Positions 14,387 to 22,305 of a stretch of 30,976 nucleotides of DNA are shown here, piece by piece. The translations under genes were made by a program, and so were the position numbers. The notes under the pieces are model-generated. The model made no database searches. It was not told the origin of the DNA and saw only the letters and a list, made by a program, of their open reading frames with translations. Positions within the stretch are counted from its first letter, which is position 1; each line of letters starts with the position of its first letter. The stretch comes from CAYXZQ01 sp964469935 (GTDB lineage: Archaea > Nanobdellota > Nanobdellia > Woesearchaeales > DSVV01), in NCBI GenBank assembly GCA_964469935.1, contig CAYXZQ010000018.1, forward strand, positions 1-30,976. Reading direction: 5' to 3'.

Positions 14387-15090
14387 GAACCACCCTCAGT
14401 ATCTGAAAAGACGTATCCGTTCTTGATTTTGTGGACAAGCCTTGCGGGGCATGCCTCGTAATCGTCCGCATCCCTGCCGAACTTCTCGAACGCCTCCCTC
14501 TTGGCCTCCCCGAAGAAGAGCAGGAGCGCGGTTTCGGCCCTCAGGAGAAGACTCCTTGACATGCTCATCCTGTCCTTCGGCGGCTTCGGCGAGTCGTGCA
14601 TCACGATGAAAAACTCTGATTCATCCCTTACTGAATGATGGTCTGGATAGAGGGCGCCCACGTGCCCGTCCTCACCCGAGCTCAGGAGCACGATATCATA
14701 AACACCGCCGCATCCCTTCAGCTCTTCAGCATACTTTTCAGCCCCGAAATCCGACTTGAAATTGTCCATGACAAACGGGTGCAGGTTCTCCTTCGGCAGA
14801 CGGCCCTCGTCGACAAGATACTGGAGGAACGTTTCTTTTGCAAGCCTGAAGTTGCTCTTTTCATGCGTCACTGGGACGAGCCTCTCGTCCACCATGAACA
14901 GATGGACATCGTCCCACGGCATGAACCTGTCCTTCATGAGATGCCTGAATATCCCTGATACGCTCCTTCCTCCCGGGACTGCAAGGATTGCGCACTTCTT
15001 CGACCTAAGCACCCTGAATACAGAATCCCTAATGAGTTCTGCTGCCTTCTTCTCAAGCTCGTTTCTTGCACCTCTGATCACTGTTGCCAA
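14383..15090 (-). CDS. pgl: 6-phosphogluconolactonase
   Basis: 235 residues of the NagB/DevB-like family: AILAVPGGRSVSGIFRHL near the N-terminus, the typical FMVDERLVP box, SNFRLAKE, and IVLLSSGEDGHVGALYP. It opens the lactone made by Zwf. The start is the TTG at 15088-15090, about 10 bases after AGGAGG; no ATG lies near. It sits between gnd (34 bases upstream) and zwf (overlapping), so the three consecutive enzymes of the pathway share one operon. Confidence 0.93.
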   Translation of the reverse strand: MATVIRGARNELEKKAAELIRDSVFRVLRSKKCAILAVPGGRSVSGIFRHLMKDRFMPWDDVHLFMVDERLVPVTHEKSNFRLAKETFLQYLVDEGRLPKENLHPFVMDNFKSDFGAEKYAEELKGCGGVYDIVLLSSGEDGHVGALYPDHHSVRDESEFFIVMHDSPKPPKDRMSMSRSLLLRAETALLLFFGEAKREAFEKFGRDADDYEACPARLVHKIKNGYVFSDTEGGS

Positions 15091-15124
15091 TATATCCCCG
15101 CCTCCTGCATACGCAAATCAACTG

Positions 15125-16051
15125 CTATTCATCATCCTTCTTTTTCACTTCGTGGCCGCCGAACTCATTCCTCATCGCTGCAAGCATCCTGAACGCTAGG
15201 GAGTCAGCATCCCTCGATATGTACCTGGCATGAAGGGCGTATGTGTTTGCAGCAAAGGGAACTGAATGCTCCATCGCCTCTATCGCGCCCCACCTCCCTT
15301 CACCGCTGTCGTCGACATACGGCTTCAGTCCGCCAAGATCCGGGCTCTTTTTCAGCGCTTTCTCCACCATCTCCATGAGAAAGGAGCTGACAATAGTCCC
15401 GTGGTTCCATATGCCTGCTATCTTCCCCAGGTCAAGCCCCTTCATCCGGCCGTTCTCGAGAAGGTCGAATCCCTCTGAGATGGACTGCATCATGCCGTAT
15501 TCGACGGCATTGTGCACCATCTTGACATAATGCCCGGAACCAGGACCTCCGACAAGACCGTAGCCTTCATCGATTCCGAAGCTCTCGAACACAGGCAGGC
15601 AGAAGTCATACACCTCCTGCTTTCCTCCGATCATCATGGGATAGCCCCTCTCTGCAGCTATTATCCCGCCGCTGACCCCGACGTCGAGCATGCCCACGCC
15701 CTTTTTTGCAGCCTGCTCATGCCGCCTCAGGGTGTCATGGAAATTCGAGTTCGCCCCGTCGATTATGACATCCCCTTCCTTGAGCAGGCCCAGGACCTCC
15801 TTAAAAGCGTTCTCAGTGACATCGCCTGAGGGAAGCATCATCCATATTACCCTCCTCTCTGACTTGAGCATGCCTGCAAGCTCCTTTATCGAGCCTGCGG
15901 CTATTGCACCTTTTTTTTTGGCCTCCTCAACTGGCCCAGGGGAACGGTTCCACACGGCCACCCTCAGGCCTCCTGACCCGAGCATCCTTGCGACCATGTT
16001 TGCGCCCATCCTGCCAAGGCCGATGAAGCCTATCTCGTCTGCTCTTTTCAT
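15125..16051 (-). CDS. gnd: 6-phosphogluconate dehydrogenase, short (GndA/YqeC-like) type
   Basis: 308 residues from the ATG at 16049-16051, preferred over an ATG six codons upstream because GGAGGAG lies just before it. Motifs are the Rossmann GFIGLGRMGANM, IDGANSNFHDTL, DVGVSGGIIAAERGYPMMIGG and the catalytic HYVKMVHNAVEYG. At this length it lacks the long C-terminal dimer tail of the 470-residue enzyme and belongs with the short, often NAD-using type. It decarboxylates 6-phosphogluconate to ribulose 5-phosphate and is first in the gnd-pgl-zwf operon. Confidence 0.93.
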   Translation of the reverse strand: MKRADEIGFIGLGRMGANMVARMLGSGGLRVAVWNRSPGPVEEAKKKGAIAAGSIKELAGMLKSERRVIWMMLPSGDVTENAFKEVLGLLKEGDVIIDGANSNFHDTLRRHEQAAKKGVGMLDVGVSGGIIAAERGYPMMIGGKQEVYDFCLPVFESFGIDEGYGLVGGPGSGHYVKMVHNAVEYGMMQSISEGFDLLENGRMKGLDLGKIAGIWNHGTIVSSFLMEMVEKALKKSPDLGGLKPYVDDSGEGRWGAIEAMEHSVPFAANTYALHARYISRDADSLAFRMLAAMRNEFGGHEVKKKDDE

Positions 16052-16097
16052 CCTCTCCTCCTGTGCCATGCGATTGCAGGCAATAGAAACCTGCAGA

Positions 16098-16337
16098 TCA
16101 AGCGCTCAGGCCAAGCGCCGACCTTATCTTTCCGACGTCGAACCCGACTATTATCTGTCCGTCTATGTCAAGGACAGGCACTCCCATCTGGCCTGATTTC
16201 TCTATCATCTCATGCTGCTTCTCATGGTCAGAGCTGACATCGAAATCCTCAAACTCGATATTGTGCTGCCTGAGGAAATCCTTGGCCTTCTTGCAGAACG
16301 GGCACACTGGCGTGCTGTATACTGTAACATCCGGCAT
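16098..16337 (-). CDS. Glutaredoxin-like thiol-disulfide protein
   Basis: 79 residues from the ATG at 16335-16337, supported by GGGGGTGAT just upstream; a longer in-frame start at 16367 would lie in the leader. One thioredoxin fold: VTVYSTPVCPFCKKAKDFL with the CPFC active site, GVPVLDIDG with the cis-Pro, and GFDVGKI at the end, closest to NrdH/archaeal glutaredoxins. A minus-strand TATA box (TTTATAAAT, 16372-16380) gives it its own promoter. The electron donor is not in the window. Confidence 0.88.
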   Translation of the reverse strand: MPDVTVYSTPVCPFCKKAKDFLRQHNIEFEDFDVSSDHEKQHEMIEKSGQMGVPVLDIDGQIIVGFDVGKIRSALGLSA

Positions 16338-16476
16338 TTCTATCACCCCCGCAATATGTAATGCCATTCAGTTTATAAATATTTTTATGCAGGTTGTTAA
16401 ATTATGGATAAAAGACATCTGAGCGGTCCCTGCATGGCTGTCATCTTCGACTCTGTATCTTGAACCGGCGTTTGAT

Positions 16477-16490
16477 AAAAAAAAGAAAAA
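16477..16490 (-). terminator. T-tract terminator of the 34-residue Cys peptide gene
   Basis: On the minus strand TTTTTCTTTTTTTTA follows 2-3 bases after the peptide stop, a strong archaeal poly-U termination signal. Confidence 0.55.
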
Positions 16491-16492
16491 GT

Positions 16493-16597
16493 TCAGCAGT
16501 CGCAGTCATTGACAAAGATCTGCTCCTCTATATCAAGATCGTTCTTCTTCTTTGTCTTGAGGAAGCACAGGTCATTGCATGTCATGCTATCATCCAT
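16493..16597 (-). CDS. 34-residue Cys-containing peptide
   Basis: The minus-strand ATG at 16595-16597 opens 34 codons ending TGA. It starts MDDSMTCNDLCFLKTKKK and ends in an acidic NDCDC tail, so Cys occur as CxxxC and CxC at the two ends of a charged linker. The gene has its own TATA box (CTTATATAAAC, about 16642-16652), a Shine-Dalgarno AAGGTGG at 16603-16609 and a T-tract terminator, a complete single-gene unit. No family recognised. The N-terminal CxxxC with terminal CDC could bind a metal or form a ring by a disulfide; a modified (RiPP-like) product is possible, but no modifying enzyme is adjacent and Taw1 next door is a dedicated tRNA enzyme. Confidence 0.6.
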   Translation of the reverse strand: MDDSMTCNDLCFLKTKKKNDLDIEEQIFVNDCDC

Positions 16598-16641
16598 AAT
16601 TACCACCTTCGATTGTTCTTGAAGACATCATATGCCTCCAG

Positions 16642-16652
16642 CTTATATAAAC
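16642..16652 (-). promoter_or_regulatory. TATA box of the 34-residue peptide gene
   Basis: Minus-strand GTTTATATAAG lies about 48 bases before the ATG, leaving a short leader with the AAGGTGG ribosome site. Confidence 0.55.
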
Positions 16653-16738
16653 ATGACCTTTAATCTTTCAAGGTGGATTTTCCCACATACAAGATCCAGC
16701 TTGAGCAGTCTGCGATCCTGCCCGGGCAGCTTAAAAAC

Positions 16739-16750
16739 CTTTATAAAAAA
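16739..16750 (+). promoter_or_regulatory. TATA box of taw1
   Basis: CTTTATAAAAAA is centred about 27 bases before the taw1 ATG at 16771; no Shine-Dalgarno intervenes, so the message is probably leaderless. Confidence 0.5.
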
Positions 16751-16770
16751 CAGGCAAGTCCTGACATCCC

Positions 16771-17715
16771 ATGGACAAGAAGACAAGGGCGCTTCTCGAG
16801 AAGCAGCAGTACCGCTTCGCAGGGAAGCACACGGCTGTCAAGATATGCTCATGGACAAAGAAGAGCATTAGGGACGAGGGTGTCTGCTACAAGCAGAAGT
16901 TCTACGGCATAAACAGCCACAGGTGCGTGCAGATGAGCCCGAGCGTGGGCTTCTGCCATAACAGGTGCATATTCTGCTGGAGGCCGCTCGAGTACTCGGA
17001 AGGCACTGAGATGGAAGATTTCGACAGCCCTGCCGATGTCATCGACAAATGCATCGAGGGCCAGAAGGAGCTCCTCACAGGCTTCGGCGGAAACGAGAAG
17101 GCTGACATGAAGAAGCTGGAAGAGTCGATGCAGCCCCTGCATTTCGCTATATCCCTCACAGGCGAGCCCACATTGTATCCGGGGCTGAGCGGGCTGATAA
17201 GGGAGCTTCACAGCAGGGGATATTCGACATTCGTCGTGACCAATGCCATGGAGCCGGGCGTGATAAGGGACCTTGAGCCCCCGACACAGCTCTATTTCTC
17301 TGTGGATGCGCCGGACGAGGAGCTGTTCAAAAAGATCGACCAGCCCCTCCTTGCCGACGGCTGGAAGAGGCTCAATGAATCGCTTTCGCTGATTCCGGAG
17401 CTCAACAATAAGACAAGGACATGCATGCGATTCACCATGATGAAAGGCATCAACATGGTGCATCCTGAAGAGTGGGCAGGGATAATCAACAGATATCAAC
17501 CGCATTTTGTCGAGGTCAAGGCCTACATGTTCGTGGGATGCTCAAAGGACAGGATGAACAAGGAGAACATGCCAAGGCATGAAGACATAAGGGCGTTCAC
17601 TGAGGAAATACTGAAGCACACAGACTACAAATTAATCGATGAGCACAAGAGGAGCAGGGTGACGCTCCTCATGAAAGAGGATTTTGACGGGAGGGTCATG
17701 GATTTCAAGGGTTAA
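16771..17715 (+). CDS. taw1: S-adenosylmethionine-dependent 4-demethylwyosine synthase (Taw1/TYW1)
   Basis: 314 residues of the radical SAM superfamily. The SAM cluster motif is C62-HNR-C66-IF-C69; C26, C39 and C52 are the three ligands of the second cluster, as known for archaeal Taw1. SLTGEPTLYPG and YFSVDAPDEELF are further family signatures. The enzyme condenses pyruvate carbons onto N1-methylguanosine-37 of tRNA-Phe, the first tricyclic step towards wyosine, which keeps the reading frame during decoding. It is a single gene; the Trm5 partner is not in the window. Confidence 0.95.
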   Translation: MDKKTRALLEKQQYRFAGKHTAVKICSWTKKSIRDEGVCYKQKFYGINSHRCVQMSPSVGFCHNRCIFCWRPLEYSEGTEMEDFDSPADVIDKCIEGQKELLTGFGGNEKADMKKLEESMQPLHFAISLTGEPTLYPGLSGLIRELHSRGYSTFVVTNAMEPGVIRDLEPPTQLYFSVDAPDEELFKKIDQPLLADGWKRLNESLSLIPELNNKTRTCMRFTMMKGINMVHPEEWAGIINRYQPHFVEVKAYMFVGCSKDRMNKENMPRHEDIRAFTEEILKHTDYKLIDEHKRSRVTLLMKEDFDGRVMDFKG

Positions 17716-17783
17716 GCTTATCTTTTGATAACATCTCGCTGTACAAGCCAGTGACAGGCCCTTTCTGCCAATGCCGCAGCGCT

Positions 17784-18116
17784 CTACCCAATATATCTTA
17801 CAAGGATGAACAGCAGAATAGCACATGAAGAGGTTATGAACAATATCCTGTTCAGACCAATAATTCTCTCCATCTCTTTGTCCAGACTCAGCCTGTCAGA
17901 GAATATTGCCTCAAAACCGAATTTGATACGATTTGCATCGAAGAACGAGAATTGCCAATAGCCATAGTCGAATGGGTTGTATTCCCTGTATTTACCAGGA
18001 TGTCTTTTTTTCAATTGATAGAAGAGCTTCCTATGATTCCAATGCTGGTAGATTACCGATGCGATAAACAAGATTGCAAGAGCAACCATCAGATCAATCC
18101 TTAATCCAGGGTCCAT
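17784..18116 (-). CDS. Two-helix membrane protein, paralogue of the 30397 gene
   Basis: 110 residues from the ATG at 18114-18116, preceded by AGAGGAAA; an in-frame upstream ATG at 18182 would run through the TATA-like TTTTAAATA and was rejected. Helix 1 spans about 8-24 and helix 2 about 88-107. Between them lies a cytosolic loop with Tyr-rich KLFYQLKKRHPGKYREYNP. The gene at 30397 has the same order: helix, then LADYLRTNYPDYYKDIAK, then a long loop and a second helix. No known family. Its codons are richer in A and T than those of the flanking genes. Confidence 0.6.
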   Translation of the reverse strand: MDPGLRIDLMVALAILFIASVIYQHWNHRKLFYQLKKRHPGKYREYNPFDYGYWQFSFFDANRIKFGFEAIFSDRLSLDKEMERIIGLNRILFITSSCAILLFILVRYIG

Positions 18117-18189
18117 TTTCCTCTTATCATTCCCGGGATATTTAAAAGTTTTCAAAGCTGTGCAGAAATGTACTTGCGTCAATAAGACA

Positions 18190-18708
18190 TCATGCCTTCT
18201 CCATCAGCATGTCGCTGTAAGAACCAGAGACCAGGTCTTTCTCATCAATCCCGAATTTCTTCATGTATTTGCTGCACTGTGCAAGCAGCTTCTCCCTGCC
18301 TATATCACCTTTATCGTCGATTGCCTCTATCTCGACGAATTCCCCCAGCCCTTCCACTGTGTCCAGGTGGAACTTGACATTGCCCATGAAGTATATCTCC
18401 CTCTTCTTGTCGACGACAACAAGGATGCCGAGCGCCTTTGCCAGCATCTCCCTGAGCGACGAGCCTGGCTCTGTCCCAGTCAGCATCACATCCGACTGCT
18501 TCGGCCCTCTTTTGTCTTCCCGTGCATAATAGATAAGATGATTCTCGATATCTCCTTCCCTGAGCTTCAGCCTCCCTGAACCGACCTTGAAATACGTGTC
18601 GACCTGATGGTCCGTCCCCCTGAATTCGGCGTCCTCTCTTTTCAACATATCCCTGACCTTCCCGTGCTCTTTCGAGCGCGCCTTGATCTCGATTATTTTC
18701 CTCTTCAT
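18190..18708 (-). CDS. CYTH-domain (class IV adenylate cyclase / triphosphatase-like) protein
   Basis: 172 residues forming one CYTH tunnel domain: the N-terminal IIEIKAR (ExK metal-binding strand), DTYFKVGSGRLKLREG, LIYYAREDKRGPKQSD, and GLGEFVEIEAID near the end. CYTH proteins bind organic polyphosphates with Mg2+; members include CyaB adenylate cyclase and thiamine triphosphatase. In archaea the role is usually unknown. It starts 15 bases after the PolB2 stop and may be the last gene of that transcript, which could link a nucleotide signal or triphosphate clean-up to the repair locus (inference). Confidence 0.85.
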   Translation of the reverse strand: MKRKIIEIKARSKEHGKVRDMLKREDAEFRGTDHQVDTYFKVGSGRLKLREGDIENHLIYYAREDKRGPKQSDVMLTGTEPGSSLREMLAKALGILVVVDKKREIYFMGNVKFHLDTVEGLGEFVEIEAIDDKGDIGREKLLAQCSKYMKKFGIDEKDLVSGSYSDMLMEKA

Positions 18709-18723
18709 CTTATGGACAGTCGC

Positions 18724-20940
18724 TCACCTGTGTTTAAATGCATTTCCGTTCTGACCCGCAGCCTTCTTCAATGGCTCGAACTCCCAGACCTTAGACTGCC
18801 TGCCGTGCATCGTGCCCTCCTCTGCCTGCGCCATTGTCACGCCGAAGGGCTGCAGCATGCCGAATACAGCCCTTGCCATGAGCTCCCCGTACTTCTGCGT
18901 GTCGACTGTGCCGTCGAATCCCGCTATGCTCGAGTACCTCCTGTACGGGGTCCTGTTTTTCGCGTCCCTGATTATATATGATATCGACTGGCCGGGCCTG
19001 ATGTCGAAACCCTCCCTCCTCATCTGCCTGATCACCGCCTTCTGCGCGATGCCGCCCTTATACTCAGTCTTCGACAGCGTCCTCTTTATCCTCAGTTCCT
19101 CTGGCGATGCATGGGAGAGCGCCCCTGCATGGTTGCGCAGTATCCGAAAGACCTTCGGGAACAGCTCCCGGAAATGCTCCTCGTCCCCTGCAGGAGAGAG
19201 GCACTCTATGACCTCCCTCTGCATGCTCTTGACCACCTCCGGCGAGTCCTTTCTCCTGAGCTCTATGCCCCTTGCCTTGGGCTTGCCGTCCGTTGTCACG
19301 CCGTAGAACCTCGTGGGCACGGGTATGTTCCTCTCGAGAACTGAAGGGAGAAAAACCATCCACCTGTAGTCTCCGTCATGCGCTATCTCAAGCCCTGTCT
19401 CGTTGCAGAGCTCCTTTCCGAGCCTCTCTGCGTCCCTTTCATCATGCCCCTCTTTTTTCACGTATACAGAGTCGATTATGCCGTGCACCACTTCCCATCC
19501 TGCTCTCTCCGCGACCCTTGCAGAGCTCATCAGGGTCTCCCTGGCGTAGCTCTGGATGGACTCGTGGTTCTCAATCGTCCCTATCTTCCTGTTCTTGAAA
19601 GCCTGGTACCCGAACATTGTCACGAGAAGCCACTTGAGGTAGTCCACCTTCTCCTTGTTCTGGGGCGTGGGCATGGCCTTGAGCGCTATCCTCCTCTTCA
19701 CGAGCCTCTCAGCGACGATCGCGACGACGCCACGGTTCTTCTTGCAGTAGTTGTACGGCAGGCCCGGCACCCTGTTGTCCCTGCAGCATCTGCAGTAGAG
19801 GGTCTCGGGGCTGAGGTTGTGCCTGTTCATGATGTTTGGATAGAGGGAGACGTAGTCGAACTCAGCGACATCAGGATGGAACCCTGTCCTCGGCTCGAAT
19901 ATCACAGAGCCCCTGTCAGCGTCATAGAGCTCCTTCATGGTCTTGAAGCGCTCGATTATCCCTGTCTTGTAGGGCAGGAGAAATCCCATGCTGTGCGCAG
20001 TGTACATGAGGAGGTTGGTCACTGCCGCGCCTGCAGAGCGCATCTCAGTCCTCTGTATCCTCTGGCGGCAGACCCTCGCCCCGTCGAGTATGCCGTGAAG
20101 CCCTGTGTCGTCTGCAAAGAAGCTGCGCCTGTCGAAATGCAGCCTGCCCTTGAGGAATATTGAATGCGTCCTGTAGACGACCCTGGAGTACGTGAAGTAA
20201 TGCTCGCCCTGGCGGAATGCCATGTCGTCCTCGCCGAACCTGCTGAAATTGAACTGGATGCCGTATTCCCTGAATTTTGACGAGAGGTAGGGCAGGACCA
20301 GGTTGCCGTTCTCTGCCCAGACCACGTCAGGGTCGAGCCGCACGAACATCTGCTTGAATCCCCTCAGCATCTCTTCTTCGCTCCCCTCGAGCAGCTCATT
20401 GTTCATGCGCAGGCCGAGAAGGCGGGTTGCCATGCCCTTGAAGAGGTTCTGCCCTGTCTTCACTGCAAGCGAGCATACCCTGAATTTCGGCATGGGGTAA
20501 ACTATCTTGTCTATGTCGTCGACAGAAATAATGGATAGAATTCTTCCGGCCTTGTGCTCCACCTCGACCTCTGCAAGCGGGAAGATGCCCTTCTCGAACA
20601 TGTAGTATTCCTCTGGCTTTAGGTCTGCATTGTATATCTCTGCACTGTAGCCTGTTATCCTCTCGATCCTCCTGACAGTCATCTCGTACTCCGAGAGCCT
20701 GGCCACAGGTATTGCGAGCACCCAGACATCCCTTGCGTAGAAGCTGTTTTTCTTCTCGAAGCGCGATGCTATGCCGCGGCCTGCGAGAAGATTCCTCATG
20801 CCTTTGAGGTCCCTGTGCCGGATGTATATCTTCGGCACAAAGGCATCAGCCAGCATGATGTCGCTCTCCCCTTTTTTCATCCAGAGGATGATGTCATCTC
20901 CCTGCTTCCAGCAGTCTATGAATGTCGCCTTCATCAGCAT
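18724..20940 (-). CDS. polB2: Family B DNA polymerase of the divergent archaeal PolB2 type
   Basis: 738 residues. The N-terminal half keeps the exonuclease fold in outline, but the Exo II site reads NGNLVLPYL with no Asp and no Exo I DxE is seen, so proofreading is probably lost. Motif A is intact (EFDYVSLYPNIM, D362). A Cys cluster, LYCRCCRDN then NYC (about 383-399), follows it, as in PolB2 proteins. The motif-B region keeps a Lys (DYLKWLLVTMFGYQAF) but has VT where NS is usual. Motif C is GIIDSVYVK: the second Asp (D490) stays and the first is Ile. PolB2/Dpo2 enzymes were long thought inactive and are now linked to damage tolerance. Neighbouring genes support this assignment. Confidence 0.85.
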   Translation of the reverse strand: MLMKATFIDCWKQGDDIILWMKKGESDIMLADAFVPKIYIRHRDLKGMRNLLAGRGIASRFEKKNSFYARDVWVLAIPVARLSEYEMTVRRIERITGYSAEIYNADLKPEEYYMFEKGIFPLAEVEVEHKAGRILSIISVDDIDKIVYPMPKFRVCSLAVKTGQNLFKGMATRLLGLRMNNELLEGSEEEMLRGFKQMFVRLDPDVVWAENGNLVLPYLSSKFREYGIQFNFSRFGEDDMAFRQGEHYFTYSRVVYRTHSIFLKGRLHFDRRSFFADDTGLHGILDGARVCRQRIQRTEMRSAGAAVTNLLMYTAHSMGFLLPYKTGIIERFKTMKELYDADRGSVIFEPRTGFHPDVAEFDYVSLYPNIMNRHNLSPETLYCRCCRDNRVPGLPYNYCKKNRGVVAIVAERLVKRRIALKAMPTPQNKEKVDYLKWLLVTMFGYQAFKNRKIGTIENHESIQSYARETLMSSARVAERAGWEVVHGIIDSVYVKKEGHDERDAERLGKELCNETGLEIAHDGDYRWMVFLPSVLERNIPVPTRFYGVTTDGKPKARGIELRRKDSPEVVKSMQREVIECLSPAGDEEHFRELFPKVFRILRNHAGALSHASPEELRIKRTLSKTEYKGGIAQKAVIRQMRREGFDIRPGQSISYIIRDAKNRTPYRRYSSIAGFDGTVDTQKYGELMARAVFGMLQPFGVTMAQAEEGTMHGRQSKVWEFEPLKKAAGQNGNAFKHR

Positions 20941-21235
20941 ACCTCTCCCTGTTCACCCTGTATCGCACCATGACCGAGAATACCAGGAGCGTGAGATCGT
21001 CTATCATGGATGCCTGCGCAAGCTTCTCCTGTATCAGCATGGTGAAGAGCATGCTGTCCTCTACATCATTCGGCATGGGGTTCGCATAGCTTATCGCCGA
21101 TATGTTCTGGTAGACGTGCAGGAGCAGGCTCTCTGCAGCTGTCCTGTCAGGCTCCCTGAGGCCTTTGCATAGCTTCTTCAGTTCAGCTATCTTTGAATAG
21201 ACCACCTGGCGCATGGGAGGGACTGTGTGCCCCAT
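20894..21235 (-). CDS. 113-residue helical protein of the PolB2 cluster
   Basis: 113 residues, all predicted helix (YSKIAELKKLCKGLREPDR, SMLFTMLIQEKLAQASMIDD, LLVFSVMVRYRVNRERYADE). No known domain. It begins right after the RecA-like stop (no gap) and its 3' end overlaps the PolB2 start by 47 bases, tight coupling that implies a shared complex or balanced expression. A small helical partner between a RecA-like protein and PolB2 is compatible with a polymerase adaptor, but this is inferred from position only. Confidence 0.7.
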   Translation of the reverse strand: MGHTVPPMRQVVYSKIAELKKLCKGLREPDRTAAESLLLHVYQNISAISYANPMPNDVEDSMLFTMLIQEKLAQASMIDDLTLLVFSVMVRYRVNRERYADEGDIHRLLEAGR

Positions 21236-21724
21236 CTAGACCACGCCTGCTGCTTTCATGGTAGCTTCTGCCTGGCGCGCCTGGACAATGCCCCTGGCTT
21301 TTGGGCTTCCGATTATCACATACAGGCTGTTCTCCTCTGTCAGTTCTTTCAGCTCTGCGAGTATCTGCCTGAGCACAGGGTTGACCTCGTCCTCGTCCGA
21401 ATCCTCGAACAGAAGTGTGAGGGAGTTGATGAGAATCGCCCCTATCCTGTTCCTCCTAATGAAATATTTCGCAGTCCTGAGCCTTGCGAGAAGGTCATAT
21501 GGCTTTGGCGTCCTTGCGCAGTAGATCCTTTTGAAGAGGCTCTCCTGGTCAGGCACCCTGTATACAGGATGATGCGGGTCCATGCTGTTCATGGTGTCGA
21601 TGAAAAGGATCTTTTCGCATGACCTGGAGAGCTCAAGAGAGAGCCCTGCCATCCTGTCCCGGACCTCACTATAGGTGCCTTTGACAAGCACCATCCTCCC
21701 TTTCTCAGCCGTCATCTTCTCCAT
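21236..21724 (-). CDS. Degenerate RecA/RadA-like ATPase of the PolB2 cluster
   Basis: 162 residues with the strand pattern of a RecA core but without working nucleotide sites. The place of the P-loop reads MVLVKGTYSEVRDRMAGL with no GKT/S. The Walker B strand reads GAILINSLTLLF, with Asn where Asp is usual. Other RecA-like elements remain (KILFIDTMNS, SLYVIIGSPKARGIVQ). Archaeal PolB2 genes are known to be linked to inactivated RecA-like genes, an arrangement compared with bacterial ImuA-ImuB-DnaE2 mutasomes. Its start overlaps the HNH gene's end by 20 bases. Confidence 0.75.
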   Translation of the reverse strand: MEKMTAEKGRMVLVKGTYSEVRDRMAGLSLELSRSCEKILFIDTMNSMDPHHPVYRVPDQESLFKRIYCARTPKPYDLLARLRTAKYFIRRNRIGAILINSLTLLFEDSDEDEVNPVLRQILAELKELTEENSLYVIIGSPKARGIVQARQAEATMKAAGVV

Positions 21725-22145
21725 ACGATATCACCCTGGACAAAAACCTGTAAAACCTCCTCTTCATGAGGCCCTCTATGTCTTTGAGTATGTCCTGTCC
21801 GGGCCTCGACTTCCTTATCTCATGATAGTCGAGGCCTTCTGTAGTGTACATCCAGTCGAAATAATTGTGGCAGAACCTGCAGAGTGTCACGCCGTTTCTT
21901 AGCGTGTTCCTGCCCCCGTGCCTCCTCGGTATCACGTGATGGGCCTCGAGCGGGAATTCCTTTCTCCTGTACCTGTCCCTGATTTTACCGCTGCAGTTTT
22001 TGCACCTGTTTCTGTCCCTTTCAAGGACCTTCTTTCTCCATGCGTAGATGCTCAGGTTCTTTCCGCTGTTGTACGAGAGCCTCGGCTCCAGGTAGTTCTG
22101 TAGTCTGCACTGCTTGATTGTATGGATTCCAGAAACAGGGTCGGT
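21705..22145 (-). CDS. HNH endonuclease without a standard start codon
   Basis: The open frame between TAA (22146-22148) and the TGA at 21705-21707 encodes an HNH domain: YAWRKKVLERDRNRCKNC, then FPLEAHHVIPRRHGGRNT and NGVTLCRFCHNYFD, that is two CxxC zinc knuckles around HH, Asn and His. A C-terminal extension of about 50 residues follows. No ATG, GTG or TTG lies in frame before the GTG inside AHHV, so the true start is a rare codon (for example ATC at 22116-22118 or 22125-22127) or the 5' end is damaged. The frame is otherwise intact and overlaps the RecA-like gene. The repeat that bounds the serpin segment lies 7 bases beyond the upstream TAA. Confidence 0.7.
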   Translation of the reverse strand, partial: TDPVSGIHTIKQCRLQNYLEPRLSYNSGKNLSIYAWRKKVLERDRNRCKNCSGKIRDRYRRKEFPLEAHHVIPRRHGGRNTLRNGVTLCRFCHNYFDWMYTTEGLDYHEIRKSRPGQDILKDIEGLMKRRFYRFLSRVISYGEDDG

Positions 22146-22154
22146 TTATAAGCC

Positions 22155-22241
22155 TCACACCCACCTGTCCAGTGCCTGATTAGATTTTTGCAGCGGTTCT
22201 AACAAGTCTTTGGCATTGTTCTTCGGAGAATTGACCCTAGA
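22155..22241. repeat. 87-bp direct repeat, left copy (remnant of SRAP 3' end)
   Basis: Identical to 23918-24004 at 86 of 87 positions; the only difference is T/C in GAT(T/C)AGATTT. On the minus strand it encodes the last 28 residues of the SRAP protein plus its TGA, with one Asp to Asn change. No open SRAP gene continues beyond it, so this copy is a leftover. Confidence 0.95.
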
Positions 22242-22305
22242 ATCAAAATAGATATAGCGGCTGCATAACTTATGGCCTCAAGCCAATCAGAGGTTTTTCA
22301 ATACA

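Noticed and set aside
19378..20163. 261-residue plus-strand frame opposite PolB2
   Set aside because: Antisense shadow; the opposite frame encodes clear polymerase motifs.
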